Below, piece by piece: positions 1-6,152 of a DNA stretch of 16,005 nucleotides (positions are counted from its first letter, which is position 1; every line of letters starts with the position of its first letter). This DNA is from Opitutia bacterium UBA4654 (GTDB taxonomy: Bacteria > Verrucomicrobiota > Verrucomicrobiia > Opitutales > Intestinicryptomonadaceae), in contig DHMA01000016.1 in the NCBI GenBank assembly GCA_002405555.1, positions 1 to 16,005 of the forward strand, written 5' to 3'. The notes under the pieces were generated by a model. It ran no database searches. It saw only the letters and a program-made list of their open reading frames with translations, and was not told where the DNA came from. A program made the position numbers and the translations under genes.

Positions 1-32
1 GGGCGTTTGCGTTTGACAATCTTTTTTTTCAA

Positions 33-1157
33 TTAATATAGCATTTTGTAGAAACGCGCCACGCGCTTGGTAATTGAGGTCAACGCCTGAGCGGGGGTAA
101 TGCCCAGTCTGCCCGCGTATTCCTCAATCGGAATAGAAATTCCGCCGCTCTCTCCGACGATTATCGCCTCGTCGCCGACCTCGATTTCGTCGAAGTCGCT
201 TACGTCAATCGCGGCTTGGTCCATCGAGACCCGTCCGATTACGGTTGCGCGTTTGCCCCTGATGATTACGTCCATTTTCTCGCTCGCGTTGCGCGGCACG
301 CCGTCGCCGTAGCCTACCGAAAGCAGCGCCACGCGCGAGTCCTTTTTTAGGGTGTACGTCCGCCCGTAGCCGACCGTAGCTCCTTTGGGCAGGTTCTTAA
401 TCTGGCTTACCGAGCTTCTGAACGTCAGCACATGTTCGGGTTCGAAGCCCTTTAAAATGGAGTTTTCCGACGGCTTCATGCCGAAGAGCACAAGTCCCGC
501 CCGCAGCGCGCGGTCGAACGGAAGCGCGGAGACGTCGCAGACGTCGCTGTGGTGGACGAAAATTTTTGCGCCGAGGCTGTCTGTTTTTCTTTTTGCGTAT
601 TCCACGAAGCCGGCGTCGGGCTTTGCGCCCTCCTGCGGCGCGCCCGTTCCCGTGCCGAGCAGGCAGAACGCTTCGAGTTTGAGCCGCTTCGATTCGAGCA
701 ATGCGTCGAGCATTTTTTTTGCCTCTTCGGGCGACGGCACCGTTTCGCCGACGGTCGGCAGGCGCATGTGGACTGCGAGCGTCGCGCCGAGTTCCTCCGC
801 CTTTTTTTCGAAGCGGGCGATTTCTTCGCAGCTTACGAGCACGGGCGTGAGCGAGTTTTCGAAGTATTCGTCCTCCTCTCCCGGAAGCGACGACGACATC
901 ACCACGACCTTCCAGCCCGACCCGACTTCGCGAACCCTCGCGCCCTCGCTTACGTTTGTGACCGCGAACGCGTCCGCGCCGCTTAGCATCAGGCGCACGA
1001 CGGCCGCCTCAACGCCGTAGCCGAACGCGTCGGCGGAGACCAGCGCGATGTACCCGCGCGATTTCGGCATGAAATATTTGAGTTTGCCGAGGTTTCGTTC
1101 GAGAGCGCACAAGTCTATGCGCACCGAGCACCTCAGATGTGTGCTTGACCCTTCCAT
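33..1157 (-). CDS. alr: Alanine racemase family protein lacking the catalytic PLP lysine (probable pseudoenzyme)
   Basis: The 374-residue protein has the overall length and domain order of alanine racemase, the PLP enzyme making D-alanine for peptidoglycan. The C-terminal domain is well kept: GYGDGVPR (catalytic Tyr about residue 283) and GRVSMDQ, and the end of the barrel has LRAGLVLFG. The N-terminal PLP site is not: the family motif VKANAYGHG reads VSADAFGYG (residues 40-48), so the lysine that forms the Schiff base is Ser41 (TCC, bases 1037-1035). The KxDTGMxR segment reads RLPTVGET, losing the usual Lys and Arg, and the family's C-terminal Tyr (TxYE) is also not evident. The frame is open with no frameshift, so it appears maintained. 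The start at 1157 overlaps the end of tsaB by 25 bp and is preceded by AAAGGG. Membership of the family is clear; racemase activity is doubtful. It may bind PLP non-covalently, or have another role. Confidence 0.85.
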   Translation of the reverse strand: MEGSSTHLRCSVRIDLCALERNLGKLKYFMPKSRGYIALVSADAFGYGVEAAVVRLMLSGADAFAVTNVSEGARVREVGSGWKVVVMSSSLPGEEDEYFENSLTPVLVSCEEIARFEKKAEELGATLAVHMRLPTVGETVPSPEEAKKMLDALLESKRLKLEAFCLLGTGTGAPQEGAKPDAGFVEYAKRKTDSLGAKIFVHHSDVCDVSALPFDRALRAGLVLFGMKPSENSILKGFEPEHVLTFRSSVSQIKNLPKGATVGYGRTYTLKKDSRVALLSVGYGDGVPRNASEKMDVIIRGKRATVIGRVSMDQAAIDVSDFDEIEVGDEAIIVGESGGISIPIEEYAGRLGITPAQALTSITKRVARFYKMLY

Positions 1158-1759
1158 TTTACATATTCCCTTTTAGAAAGCGGTTTGGCGTCGGGCGGCA
1201 GTTCGCATTTTTTCGCGAGTTCGGGGTGCTTTTTGAGCGTCTCGAAGAGCTGCCGCGGCGACGGGTCGAATTCCTCGAAATCGAAATCCGACTTGCGCTG
1301 GCGGAGCAGAAATTTTTTCTGCTTTGCGGTTCCGTCCAGCCTTTCAAGCTCGATTTCCGCTTCAAGCTCTACGCCGCCGTTTGCGAAATTTACTATGTTT
1401 GCGAAGCCCCTGCGCGACGGCGCGACGAGCGAAAACTCCGCTTCCGCGCCGCCGTCGGCTATCGCGTATGCCGCTGCAAGCATTGCGTCCCACTCGAAAA
1501 TTTCGGCGTCGGAGAGCTTCGCGAGGGTAGACGCGAACGCGCTTGCGAAGCGCGTGCCGAGCATCGACCCCGGCCCCGTGCAGATTGCGTACGCGCGGAT
1601 TTCGCGCAGCTCTACGGGGAGCGCAAGGGCGCACTGCGCCGCGCCTTCAATCGCCTGCCTGTCGGAGACGGTTTCGAAAATCTGTTCGCCGTTTTTTGCC
1701 AGCGACATTTTCACGCGCTCTCCGCAGGCGTCGATAATAAGTGTGGTTTCTTCGAACAT
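1133..1759 (-). CDS. tsaB: TsaB-like tRNA threonylcarbamoyladenosine biosynthesis protein
   Basis: TsaB is the ASKHA-fold, catalytically inactive partner of TsaD in the cytosolic complex that makes t6A37 in ANN-decoding tRNAs. The 208-residue protein has the N-terminal strand and turn (TLIIDACG, residues 6-13, for the usual IDTS) and the diagnostic GPGSMLGTRFA loop (62-72, family form GPGSFTGLRIG). The C-terminal half is poorly conserved, as is usual for TsaB, and ends with a REYVKWKG segment that may match the PxYLR tail. The length is slightly below the usual 220-235. The ATG at 1759 lies one base after the rpoN stop (TGATATG), so it is almost certainly co-transcribed with rpoN; alr overlaps its 3' end. 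A diverged TsaD-family paralogue is the alternative, but the short length favours TsaB. Confidence 0.85.
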   Translation of the reverse strand: MFEETTLIIDACGERVKMSLAKNGEQIFETVSDRQAIEGAAQCALALPVELREIRAYAICTGPGSMLGTRFASAFASTLAKLSDAEIFEWDAMLAAAYAIADGGAEAEFSLVAPSRRGFANIVNFANGGVELEAEIELERLDGTAKQKKFLLRQRKSDFDFEEFDPSPRQLFETLKKHPELAKKCELPPDAKPLSKREYVKWKGQAHI

Positions 1760-1760
1760 A

Positions 1761-3128
1761 TCAGAAGCGTTTTCTCAAAGTTTTTGCGGGTATGCCGAGT
1801 TCCTCGCGGTATTTTGCGACGGTTCTGCGGGCGACGTTCACGCCGTCCTCCGCAAGCATTTCCGCTATTTTTGAATCGCTCAGCGGCGCGCGCGGCGACT
1901 CCTCCGAAACGATTTTCCTTATCATGTTTTTCACCGACTCGCTCGAAAGACCGCCGCCGTCCGCCGACTCGTAGCCGCCGCTGAAAAAGAATTTGAGCGG
2001 CAGAAGTCCGTGCGGCGTCTGCGCGTATTTTTCCGAAATCGCGCGTCCGACGGTCGTAGCGTGCACGCCGATTTCGTCGGCGACGTCCTGCATGGTCATG
2101 GGTTTGAGGGCGTCCCTGCCGTTTTCGAAAAAGTCGGACTGTCTTTCGAGTATCGCGCGCCCGATTTTCAGAATTGTTTTGCGCCGCAAGTCTACTGCGT
2201 CCATGAGGAATTTTCCGTCGCGGATTTTCTCCTTGATGTACGCGCGTTCCTCCGGACGGACGCGCTCGTCGGCGGCGAGCTTGCGGTAGTCGGGGTTTAT
2301 GCGCAGGCGCGGCGAGGCGTCTTTTGCCTCGTCCACATGCCAAACGCCGTCGTCGTCGCGGTAGAAGACAAGCTCCGGTGTTATGAATTTTTCGTCCTCG
2401 GCGGCGTACTCCGACGCGGGCGACGTGTGGAGCTTCGCGATTTCGCCGATTGCCCTTTCAACGTCGGCGGGCGAGCGGTTTTCAAGCTCGGCAATTTCCT
2501 CCACCCTGCGTTTCAGAAGCAGGTCGAACCTGTCGGCGAGAATCCTGTACGCGAGCGAGTTCCCCATGCCCTTGTGTTCAAGCTGCAACATGAGAGAGTC
2601 TCGCATGTCGAACGCGCCGATACCCGACGGTTCGGAGTCGCGCAGCAGGTCGAGGGCGGCGTTTACTGTCTTTTCGTCGAAGCCCGCCGCGCGGGCGTTG
2701 TCGAGTGCGTCGGGCAGCAGGAATCCGCGTTCGTCGAGCGAGCCTGCGAGGTTTTCGAAAGCCTTTGCGATTTCGGGCGTTGCGGCGTCGAGGTTTGCCT
2801 CCGTGAGCAGGTGCTCTTGGAGGGAGGTTTTGTCGGGTAGGGAGTTGAGAACAAAGTCGCGCGTTTTCTGCTCTTTTTCGGTGTCGGAGGATTGCGCGGG
2901 CGCGTCGAAATCGTCGTCGTCGAAATCCGCCGATTCGCCGAGCGTCTGCGGACGCTCGAAGTCTTCTGGGGGAATCTCCTCCAAGAGGGGATTTTTTTTC
3001 AGCTCGACCGCGACGATTTTCTCCAAATCAAGCGACGCCGCTTGGAGAATTTCCAAGCTGCGTTTGAGTTGCGGAGTCAGGATAAGCGATTGCTCCTGCC
3101 TCTGAATCTGTCCGAATTCCGCCGCCAT
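1761..3128 (-). CDS. rpoN: RNA polymerase sigma-54 factor
   Basis: Sigma-54 directs RNA polymerase to -24/-12 promoters and needs an AAA+ enhancer-binding protein to open DNA. All three regions are visible in 455 residues. Region I at the N-terminus has LTPQLKRSLEILQ followed by NPLLEE. An acidic region II lies around residues 55-90. The DNA-binding part has the HTH segment starting MTMQDVADEIGVHATTVGRA (344-363), followed by KYAQTPHGLLPLKFFFSGG, and the RpoN box ARRTVAKYRE (433-442). The length is normal. No lptB or hpf neighbour, the common rpoN context, is seen; instead tsaB and the alr-like gene follow. No enhancer-binding protein lies in the window and no convincing -24/-12 promoter was found in the intergenic regions. 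The start at 3128 has no clear Shine-Dalgarno motif. Confidence 0.96.
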   Translation of the reverse strand: MAAEFGQIQRQEQSLILTPQLKRSLEILQAASLDLEKIVAVELKKNPLLEEIPPEDFERPQTLGESADFDDDDFDAPAQSSDTEKEQKTRDFVLNSLPDKTSLQEHLLTEANLDAATPEIAKAFENLAGSLDERGFLLPDALDNARAAGFDEKTVNAALDLLRDSEPSGIGAFDMRDSLMLQLEHKGMGNSLAYRILADRFDLLLKRRVEEIAELENRSPADVERAIGEIAKLHTSPASEYAAEDEKFITPELVFYRDDDGVWHVDEAKDASPRLRINPDYRKLAADERVRPEERAYIKEKIRDGKFLMDAVDLRRKTILKIGRAILERQSDFFENGRDALKPMTMQDVADEIGVHATTVGRAISEKYAQTPHGLLPLKFFFSGGYESADGGGLSSESVKNMIRKIVSEESPRAPLSDSKIAEMLAEDGVNVARRTVAKYREELGIPAKTLRKRF

Positions 3129-3317
3129 TTTCAGCTATTAATTTCAACATTTTTAGCCCCTCATAACAAGTAGAAAATTTCGGCGCTCGCCGACGCGTTT
3201 TTTTGCGCCCGTACCCAATCGTTTTTTTCGCAACGCCGCCTTGCCGTTTTCGTGTGTAGCGGAGTCAATGCGAAAAATGCGGCGATGGAGTTTTTGCGCA
3301 TGAAATTTATAATGCCG

Positions 3318-3334
3318 CAGTATTCGCAATACTG
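3318..3334. repeat. Palindrome copy 1, CAGTATT-CGC-AATACTG
   Basis: A perfect inverted repeat with 7-bp arms around a 3-bp centre. Read on the minus strand (towards rpoN) the centre is GCG, and the 15-bp core is identical to copy 2 read on the plus strand. TATAAA lies 6 bp beyond it on the minus strand (3311-3306), so it would overlap the -35 position of a rpoN promoter. A dimeric regulator site is the simplest inference; the sequence alone does not identify the protein. Confidence 0.6.
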
Positions 3335-3389
3335 TTGTCAACCAATTTTTATAAGAGTGGGTTTTTTGTATTTAAATATTAGATTCTTG

Positions 3390-3468
3390 TGAATAACAAT
3401 TAATAATTTCGGCATTGCCGCTCCGTAAGCCCGCGCGTACGAAAACATGTGTCGGTTGTTGTTATTCA
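3390..3468. repeat. Inverted repeat TGAATAACAA / TTGTTATTCA with 59-bp spacer
   Basis: Perfect 10-bp arms at 3390-3399 and 3459-3468 enclose a spacer that itself holds the hairpin CGGCA-T-TGCCG at 3410-3420. The arms are AT-rich, so pairing in RNA would be weak; it may equally be a pair of protein sites or chance in an AT-rich region. Confidence 0.35.
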
Positions 3469-3493
3469 ATATTATATAGGTTAAAACAATGTC

Positions 3494-3512
3494 ATAGTAT
3501 TGCGAATACTAT
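3494..3512. repeat. Palindrome copy 2, ATAGTATT-GCG-AATACTAT
   Basis: A perfect inverted repeat with 8-bp arms around GCG. It shares the 15-bp core AGTATTGCGAATACT with copy 1 but in opposite orientation, so each copy reads with a GCG centre towards its nearest gene. It ends 17 bp before a TATAAT (3530-3535), so its right arm sits at the -35 position of that likely promoter. This suggests an operator or activator site for the gene starting at 3563. Confidence 0.6.
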
Positions 3513-3535
3513 TACTTTTATCGTTCATTTATAAT
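3507..3535 (+). promoter_or_regulatory. Probable promoter of the secreted-protein gene
   Basis: TATAAT at 3530-3535 is a perfect -10 consensus, 28 bp before the ATG at 3563. The -35 position at the usual 17-bp spacing (3507-3512) is a poor match and falls in the right arm of the palindrome at 3494-3512, which fits a regulator-dependent promoter. The 5' leader would be very short (about 20 nt). Confidence 0.4.
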
Positions 3536-3562
3536 CTAAACGGACTCTATAAGATATATATC

Positions 3563-5149
3563 ATGAAAAATATATTTATAATCCCAACCATTGCTTTTGC
3601 GGCTTTTTGCGGCACGGCATTTGCCTCCAACGGAATCGATAACTGCGTTGCGATTACGAGCGTCGGAATAAACAGGTCTCTTGTGGAGGAGTATTCCTTG
3701 CAGAGAACGGTAATGACGGTGAATATGTCGGGCGGGCAGTCGCAGTCGTACGGAAGCGGTTCGACGGTCGGCAGTATCAACGGCGGCATTCGGGCAAACA
3801 GCGTTTCCCACGGAACGGCAAGCGGCGGCGAAGGCGGCATGAACGTATCGAGCGTTTCCAACTCTACCGCGGCGTTCAACGCAAACTCCACCGCGCGTTC
3901 GTCGGCCGTTGTCAATTCCAACGCGGTTTTCGACAGCGTTTCGTACACGCACAGAACAACCGAGGGCTATTCCCTGCTTCGAATGCGCGACATGCTTGCG
4001 CAGAACCTCGCGCAGGTTTTTTCGGCAGCGGGGTTTACGCCGATGCAGCTTCCCAACATAGACCTGACGGAAAGCAATGTCGATGTCTCCGTGCTGTCGG
4101 ATACATTCAAGGGCTGCCGCTATTTTGTATCCGTGTACATAGGCGAGTTCAACGACAGAATCGAGCGCAGGGACATGACGGACAAGCGCGTGATGAAAGC
4201 CACATGCTTTACCCAAATATACGATTTATCCCAGCGTAAAATTTTCGATTTGGTGAAAAGCGAAATCGACCTCAACGACGCCACGCGCGAGATAAATGTA
4301 AACATACGCGGCGGCTCGTACGGCGAAGAGCTTATCGCATTGTGCGCCCAGAAAATTTCGGAGGACATCGTTTCCAAATTCAGGGACAAAGTGTTCAAGC
4401 CGCTGGTCGTGAAAGTCGCAAAAGACGGAAAAATCTACGTAAACCGCAGTCTGCCCGTGGGAAGCGCAATCGAAGTTTTCCGCGAGGGCGAGAAAATCAT
4501 AGACCCCGTGAGCGGAAAAGTTTTGGCTGTCGAAAAGGAAAAAGTCGGGCTGTATAGGGTTGTTCAGTTGATGGAGCAAATATCGGTCTGCGCGGCGGAA
4601 GCGGGCGCGCAACCCGCAAAGGTTATGGACACTTTCACTGCGATAGAAAGCACATACGGGGAAAGCGGAAGCCGCCGCGAAATCGCCAAGAAAAACGACG
4701 GCATGGAGCTTCGCGAAAAACTGGCGATGTCCTACGAAGACTACAAGACCGCAAACGCAAAGATTGCCGCGGGCAAAAGAAAAATAAGGGATTCCGCGCC
4801 CCTTGAACACGCGCAGGACTTCGTAGCCGCCGCGGGCACTACCATGGCGCACCACGTTTCCGCCGAAAAGGACAGGCGCAACGGCATGAACATGAGGCTT
4901 GAAGGAGAACGAATGATTGCCGACGGCGAACGAATGCTCGCCGAAATCGACGCCGTCAAACAACAGGTGAAGCATTCCTGCGAAAAGGTGTCGCTTGAAT
5001 CGGCGGACGGACGCTCTCTTGTGTGCATCGTGCTGAAATACGAATTGGGCAACGTCATTGTGCTTGTGGGCGACAAGCTTTATTCGATAAAGGAAAGTAG
5101 TTTGTCGGAGGACAGCCGTCTGAAAATCCAGCCGTTTAAGATTCGGTAG
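3563..5149 (+). CDS. Secreted protein of unknown function with CsgG/FlgT-like region and possible C-terminal SHD1-like domain
   Basis: The family is not recognised with certainty. The ATG at 3563 is chosen because it begins a signal peptide (MKNIFIIPTIAFAAF, likely cleavage after GTAFA); an upstream TTG frame overlaps the palindrome. In 528 residues one sees: a Ser/Asn/Gly-rich low-complexity stretch (about 55-130); a region resembling CsgG/LpoB-like outer-membrane-associated folds (about 135-285); a segment with GSAIEVFREGEKIIDP followed by SGKVLAVE (about 298-325), close to the GxxxxVyrxGexIxDPxTGexLg pattern of FlgT and CsgG-related proteins; a charged, probably helical stretch (about 370-470); and a tail (473-528) with ADGRSL and SSLSEDSRLKI, the layout of SHD1 domains common in PVC bacteria. 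Base composition is less GC-rich than its neighbours. It stands alone between a regulated-looking promoter and a terminator. A periplasmic or envelope role is inferred; domain calls are tentative. Confidence 0.85.
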   Translation: MKNIFIIPTIAFAAFCGTAFASNGIDNCVAITSVGINRSLVEEYSLQRTVMTVNMSGGQSQSYGSGSTVGSINGGIRANSVSHGTASGGEGGMNVSSVSNSTAAFNANSTARSSAVVNSNAVFDSVSYTHRTTEGYSLLRMRDMLAQNLAQVFSAAGFTPMQLPNIDLTESNVDVSVLSDTFKGCRYFVSVYIGEFNDRIERRDMTDKRVMKATCFTQIYDLSQRKIFDLVKSEIDLNDATREINVNIRGGSYGEELIALCAQKISEDIVSKFRDKVFKPLVVKVAKDGKIYVNRSLPVGSAIEVFREGEKIIDPVSGKVLAVEKEKVGLYRVVQLMEQISVCAAEAGAQPAKVMDTFTAIESTYGESGSRREIAKKNDGMELREKLAMSYEDYKTANAKIAAGKRKIRDSAPLEHAQDFVAAAGTTMAHHVSAEKDRRNGMNMRLEGERMIADGERMLAEIDAVKQQVKHSCEKVSLESADGRSLVCIVLKYELGNVIVLVGDKLYSIKESSLSEDSRLKIQPFKIR

Positions 5150-5157
5150 CGCAAAAG

Positions 5158-5187
5158 AAAAATGCCCCGTTTCGGCGGGGCATTTTT
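5158..5187. terminator. Bidirectional rho-independent terminator
   Basis: AAAAATGCCCCG (5158-5169), loop TTTCGG, then CGGGGCATTTTT (5176-5187) form a perfect 12-bp stem, with a T-run on the plus strand and, from the A-run, one on the minus strand. It lies 8 bp after the stop of the secreted-protein gene and 17 bp beyond the stop of the convergent uracil-DNA glycosylase gene, so it should serve both. Confidence 0.9.
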
Positions 5188-5204
5188 TTGCGTCTGTTAT
5201 TTGT

Positions 5205-6152
5205 CTATTCTTTCGGCAGGAAGTAGCCGCGCTGTTTGTCCGAAATCGGGATTCCCGTGCGCTCCATTACCGCCATCATGTCCTCCCACACGAGCCGCTT
5301 CATCTGCGCCGACGCGTATTGAAGCAAGAACGACGGGTGGTAGGTCACCATCAGGTCGGCGTCGCCGAACTTCTGCCACTGCCCGCGGATTTTCCCCATG
5401 CGGCGGGTCGGGTCGAAGCCCAGCAGCCCGTTTGCGGCGGTCAGTCCGAGCGCGACCACAACCTGCGGCTTCACAACGTCTATCTGCGCTTTGAGGTAGG
5501 GCAGGCAGTAGTTCATTTCCTCTTCGGTCGGCGGGCGGTTGCCTTTGGGCGTTTCGGGACGCCAGTTCATGATGTTGCCTATATAGACGTCCTGCCGCGA
5601 AAGCCCCATTGCGGCTATGATTTTTGTCAGAAGCTGTCCGGCCTTGCCGACGAACGGTTCGCCCTGAATTTCTTCGTCCGCTCCCGGGGCTTCGCCGCAG
5701 AAGAAAATTTTTGCGTCGAGGTTGCCGACTCCGAACACGATTTTCTTTTGCGGGCGCAGGTGTTCGGCGCAAACTTTGTCCGACAGCACAATTTCCCGCA
5801 ACGCCTCCCAGCGCGTCTGTTTGTCGCCTTCTGGCAGCTCGAATTTTTTCGGCGCGGGTATTGGCTTGATGTCGGGCATGGGGTTTGTTTTCACTACTTT
5901 TATCCTTTTTTGCGTTTCCTGTTTCTTTTCCTCTTTTATGAAATCCTCCGCAGAGACGAATTTGACTTCCTCGATGTTGTCCACAAATTCCTCTTCGTCG
6001 GGCTTGCGTTGCGGGGCGTCGTCGTCGGGGGCAAGCTCGGCGGCGAGGCGTTTCAGGATTGCCAGAGATTCGTCGCTTATGGGCGCAAATTCCGCGCCCT
6101 CTGCGGCGGAGCGGCGGAGTTCGTCGGAAAGCGTTTCGAAAATTTCCCTCAT
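5205..6152 (-). CDS. Family-4-like uracil-DNA glycosylase with N-terminal extension
   Basis: It would remove uracil from DNA to start base-excision repair. The glycosylase fold (about 125-315) has motif 1 GEAPGADEE (153-161) followed by GEPFVGKAGQLL, a NRPPTEEE segment, and motif 2 YHPSFLL (His272). Residues 1-125 are an acidic/lysine-rich extension absent from classical family-4 enzymes (about 200-230 residues; here 315). The Fe-S cluster ligands are incomplete: the third Cys of the family (in KCRPP) is Trp197 in NWRP, and the N-terminal CxxC is reduced to a lone Cys128 (VCAEHL); only the fourth, Cys216 (NYC), is clearly present. The cluster is therefore probably absent. The ATG at 6152 overlaps the stop of the coaC-like gene (ATGA), implying translational coupling; an open frame runs further upstream but lies antiparallel to nothing and inside coaC, so it is not used. 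Confidence 0.9.
   Translation of the reverse strand: MREIFETLSDELRRSAAEGAEFAPISDESLAILKRLAAELAPDDDAPQRKPDEEEFVDNIEEVKFVSAEDFIKEEKKQETQKRIKVVKTNPMPDIKPIPAPKKFELPEGDKQTRWEALREIVLSDKVCAEHLRPQKKIVFGVGNLDAKIFFCGEAPGADEEIQGEPFVGKAGQLLTKIIAAMGLSRQDVYIGNIMNWRPETPKGNRPPTEEEMNYCLPYLKAQIDVVKPQVVVALGLTAANGLLGFDPTRRMGKIRGQWQKFGDADLMVTYHPSFLLQYASAQMKRLVWEDMMAVMERTGIPISDKQRGYFLPKE

Larger units (their letters stand above)
3129..3562. other. AT-rich divergent intergenic region (434 bp) between rpoN and the secreted-protein gene
   Basis: This is the only long non-coding stretch in the window and is much more AT-rich than the flanking genes, especially 3340-3562. It carries two palindromes of shared core (3318-3334 and 3494-3512), a 10-bp inverted repeat (3390-3399 with 3459-3468), a small perfect hairpin CGGCA-T-TGCCG (3410-3420) and a CGGCG-CT-CGCCG palindrome (about 3187-3198 counting from the rpoN side). 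It must hold the promoters of both rpoN and the downstream gene. On the minus strand TTGACA (3341-3336) and TATAAA (3311-3306) are present but 24 bp apart, too far for a standard sigma-70 pair. No tRNA-like or recognised riboswitch fold was seen. A 62-codon minus-strand frame here (3341-3153) looks spurious. Confidence 0.7.

Noticed and set aside
1..32. A terminator downstream of the alr-like gene
   Set aside because: Only 32 bases remain before the window edge; they contain an A/T run but no visible stem.
1139..1984. Long plus-strand open frame antisense to tsaB and rpoN
   Set aside because: Arg/Phe-rich translation typical of antisense shadows in GC-rich DNA; the minus-strand genes have clear family motifs.
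3153..3341. A 62-codon minus-strand frame upstream of rpoN
   Set aside because: Basic, no recognisable motif, no ribosome-binding site, and it spans a palindrome and the likely rpoN promoter; most easily chance.
3500..3562. TTG start giving 21 extra residues to the secreted protein
   Set aside because: The TTG lies in the palindrome and upstream of the TATAAT box, and the ATG at 3563 begins a standard signal peptide.
3129..3562. A sigma-54 (-24/-12) promoter for rpoN autoregulation
   Set aside because: No GGCAC-N5-TTGC-like element was seen; CGGCATTGCCG at 3410-3420 is a hairpin without the right spacing.
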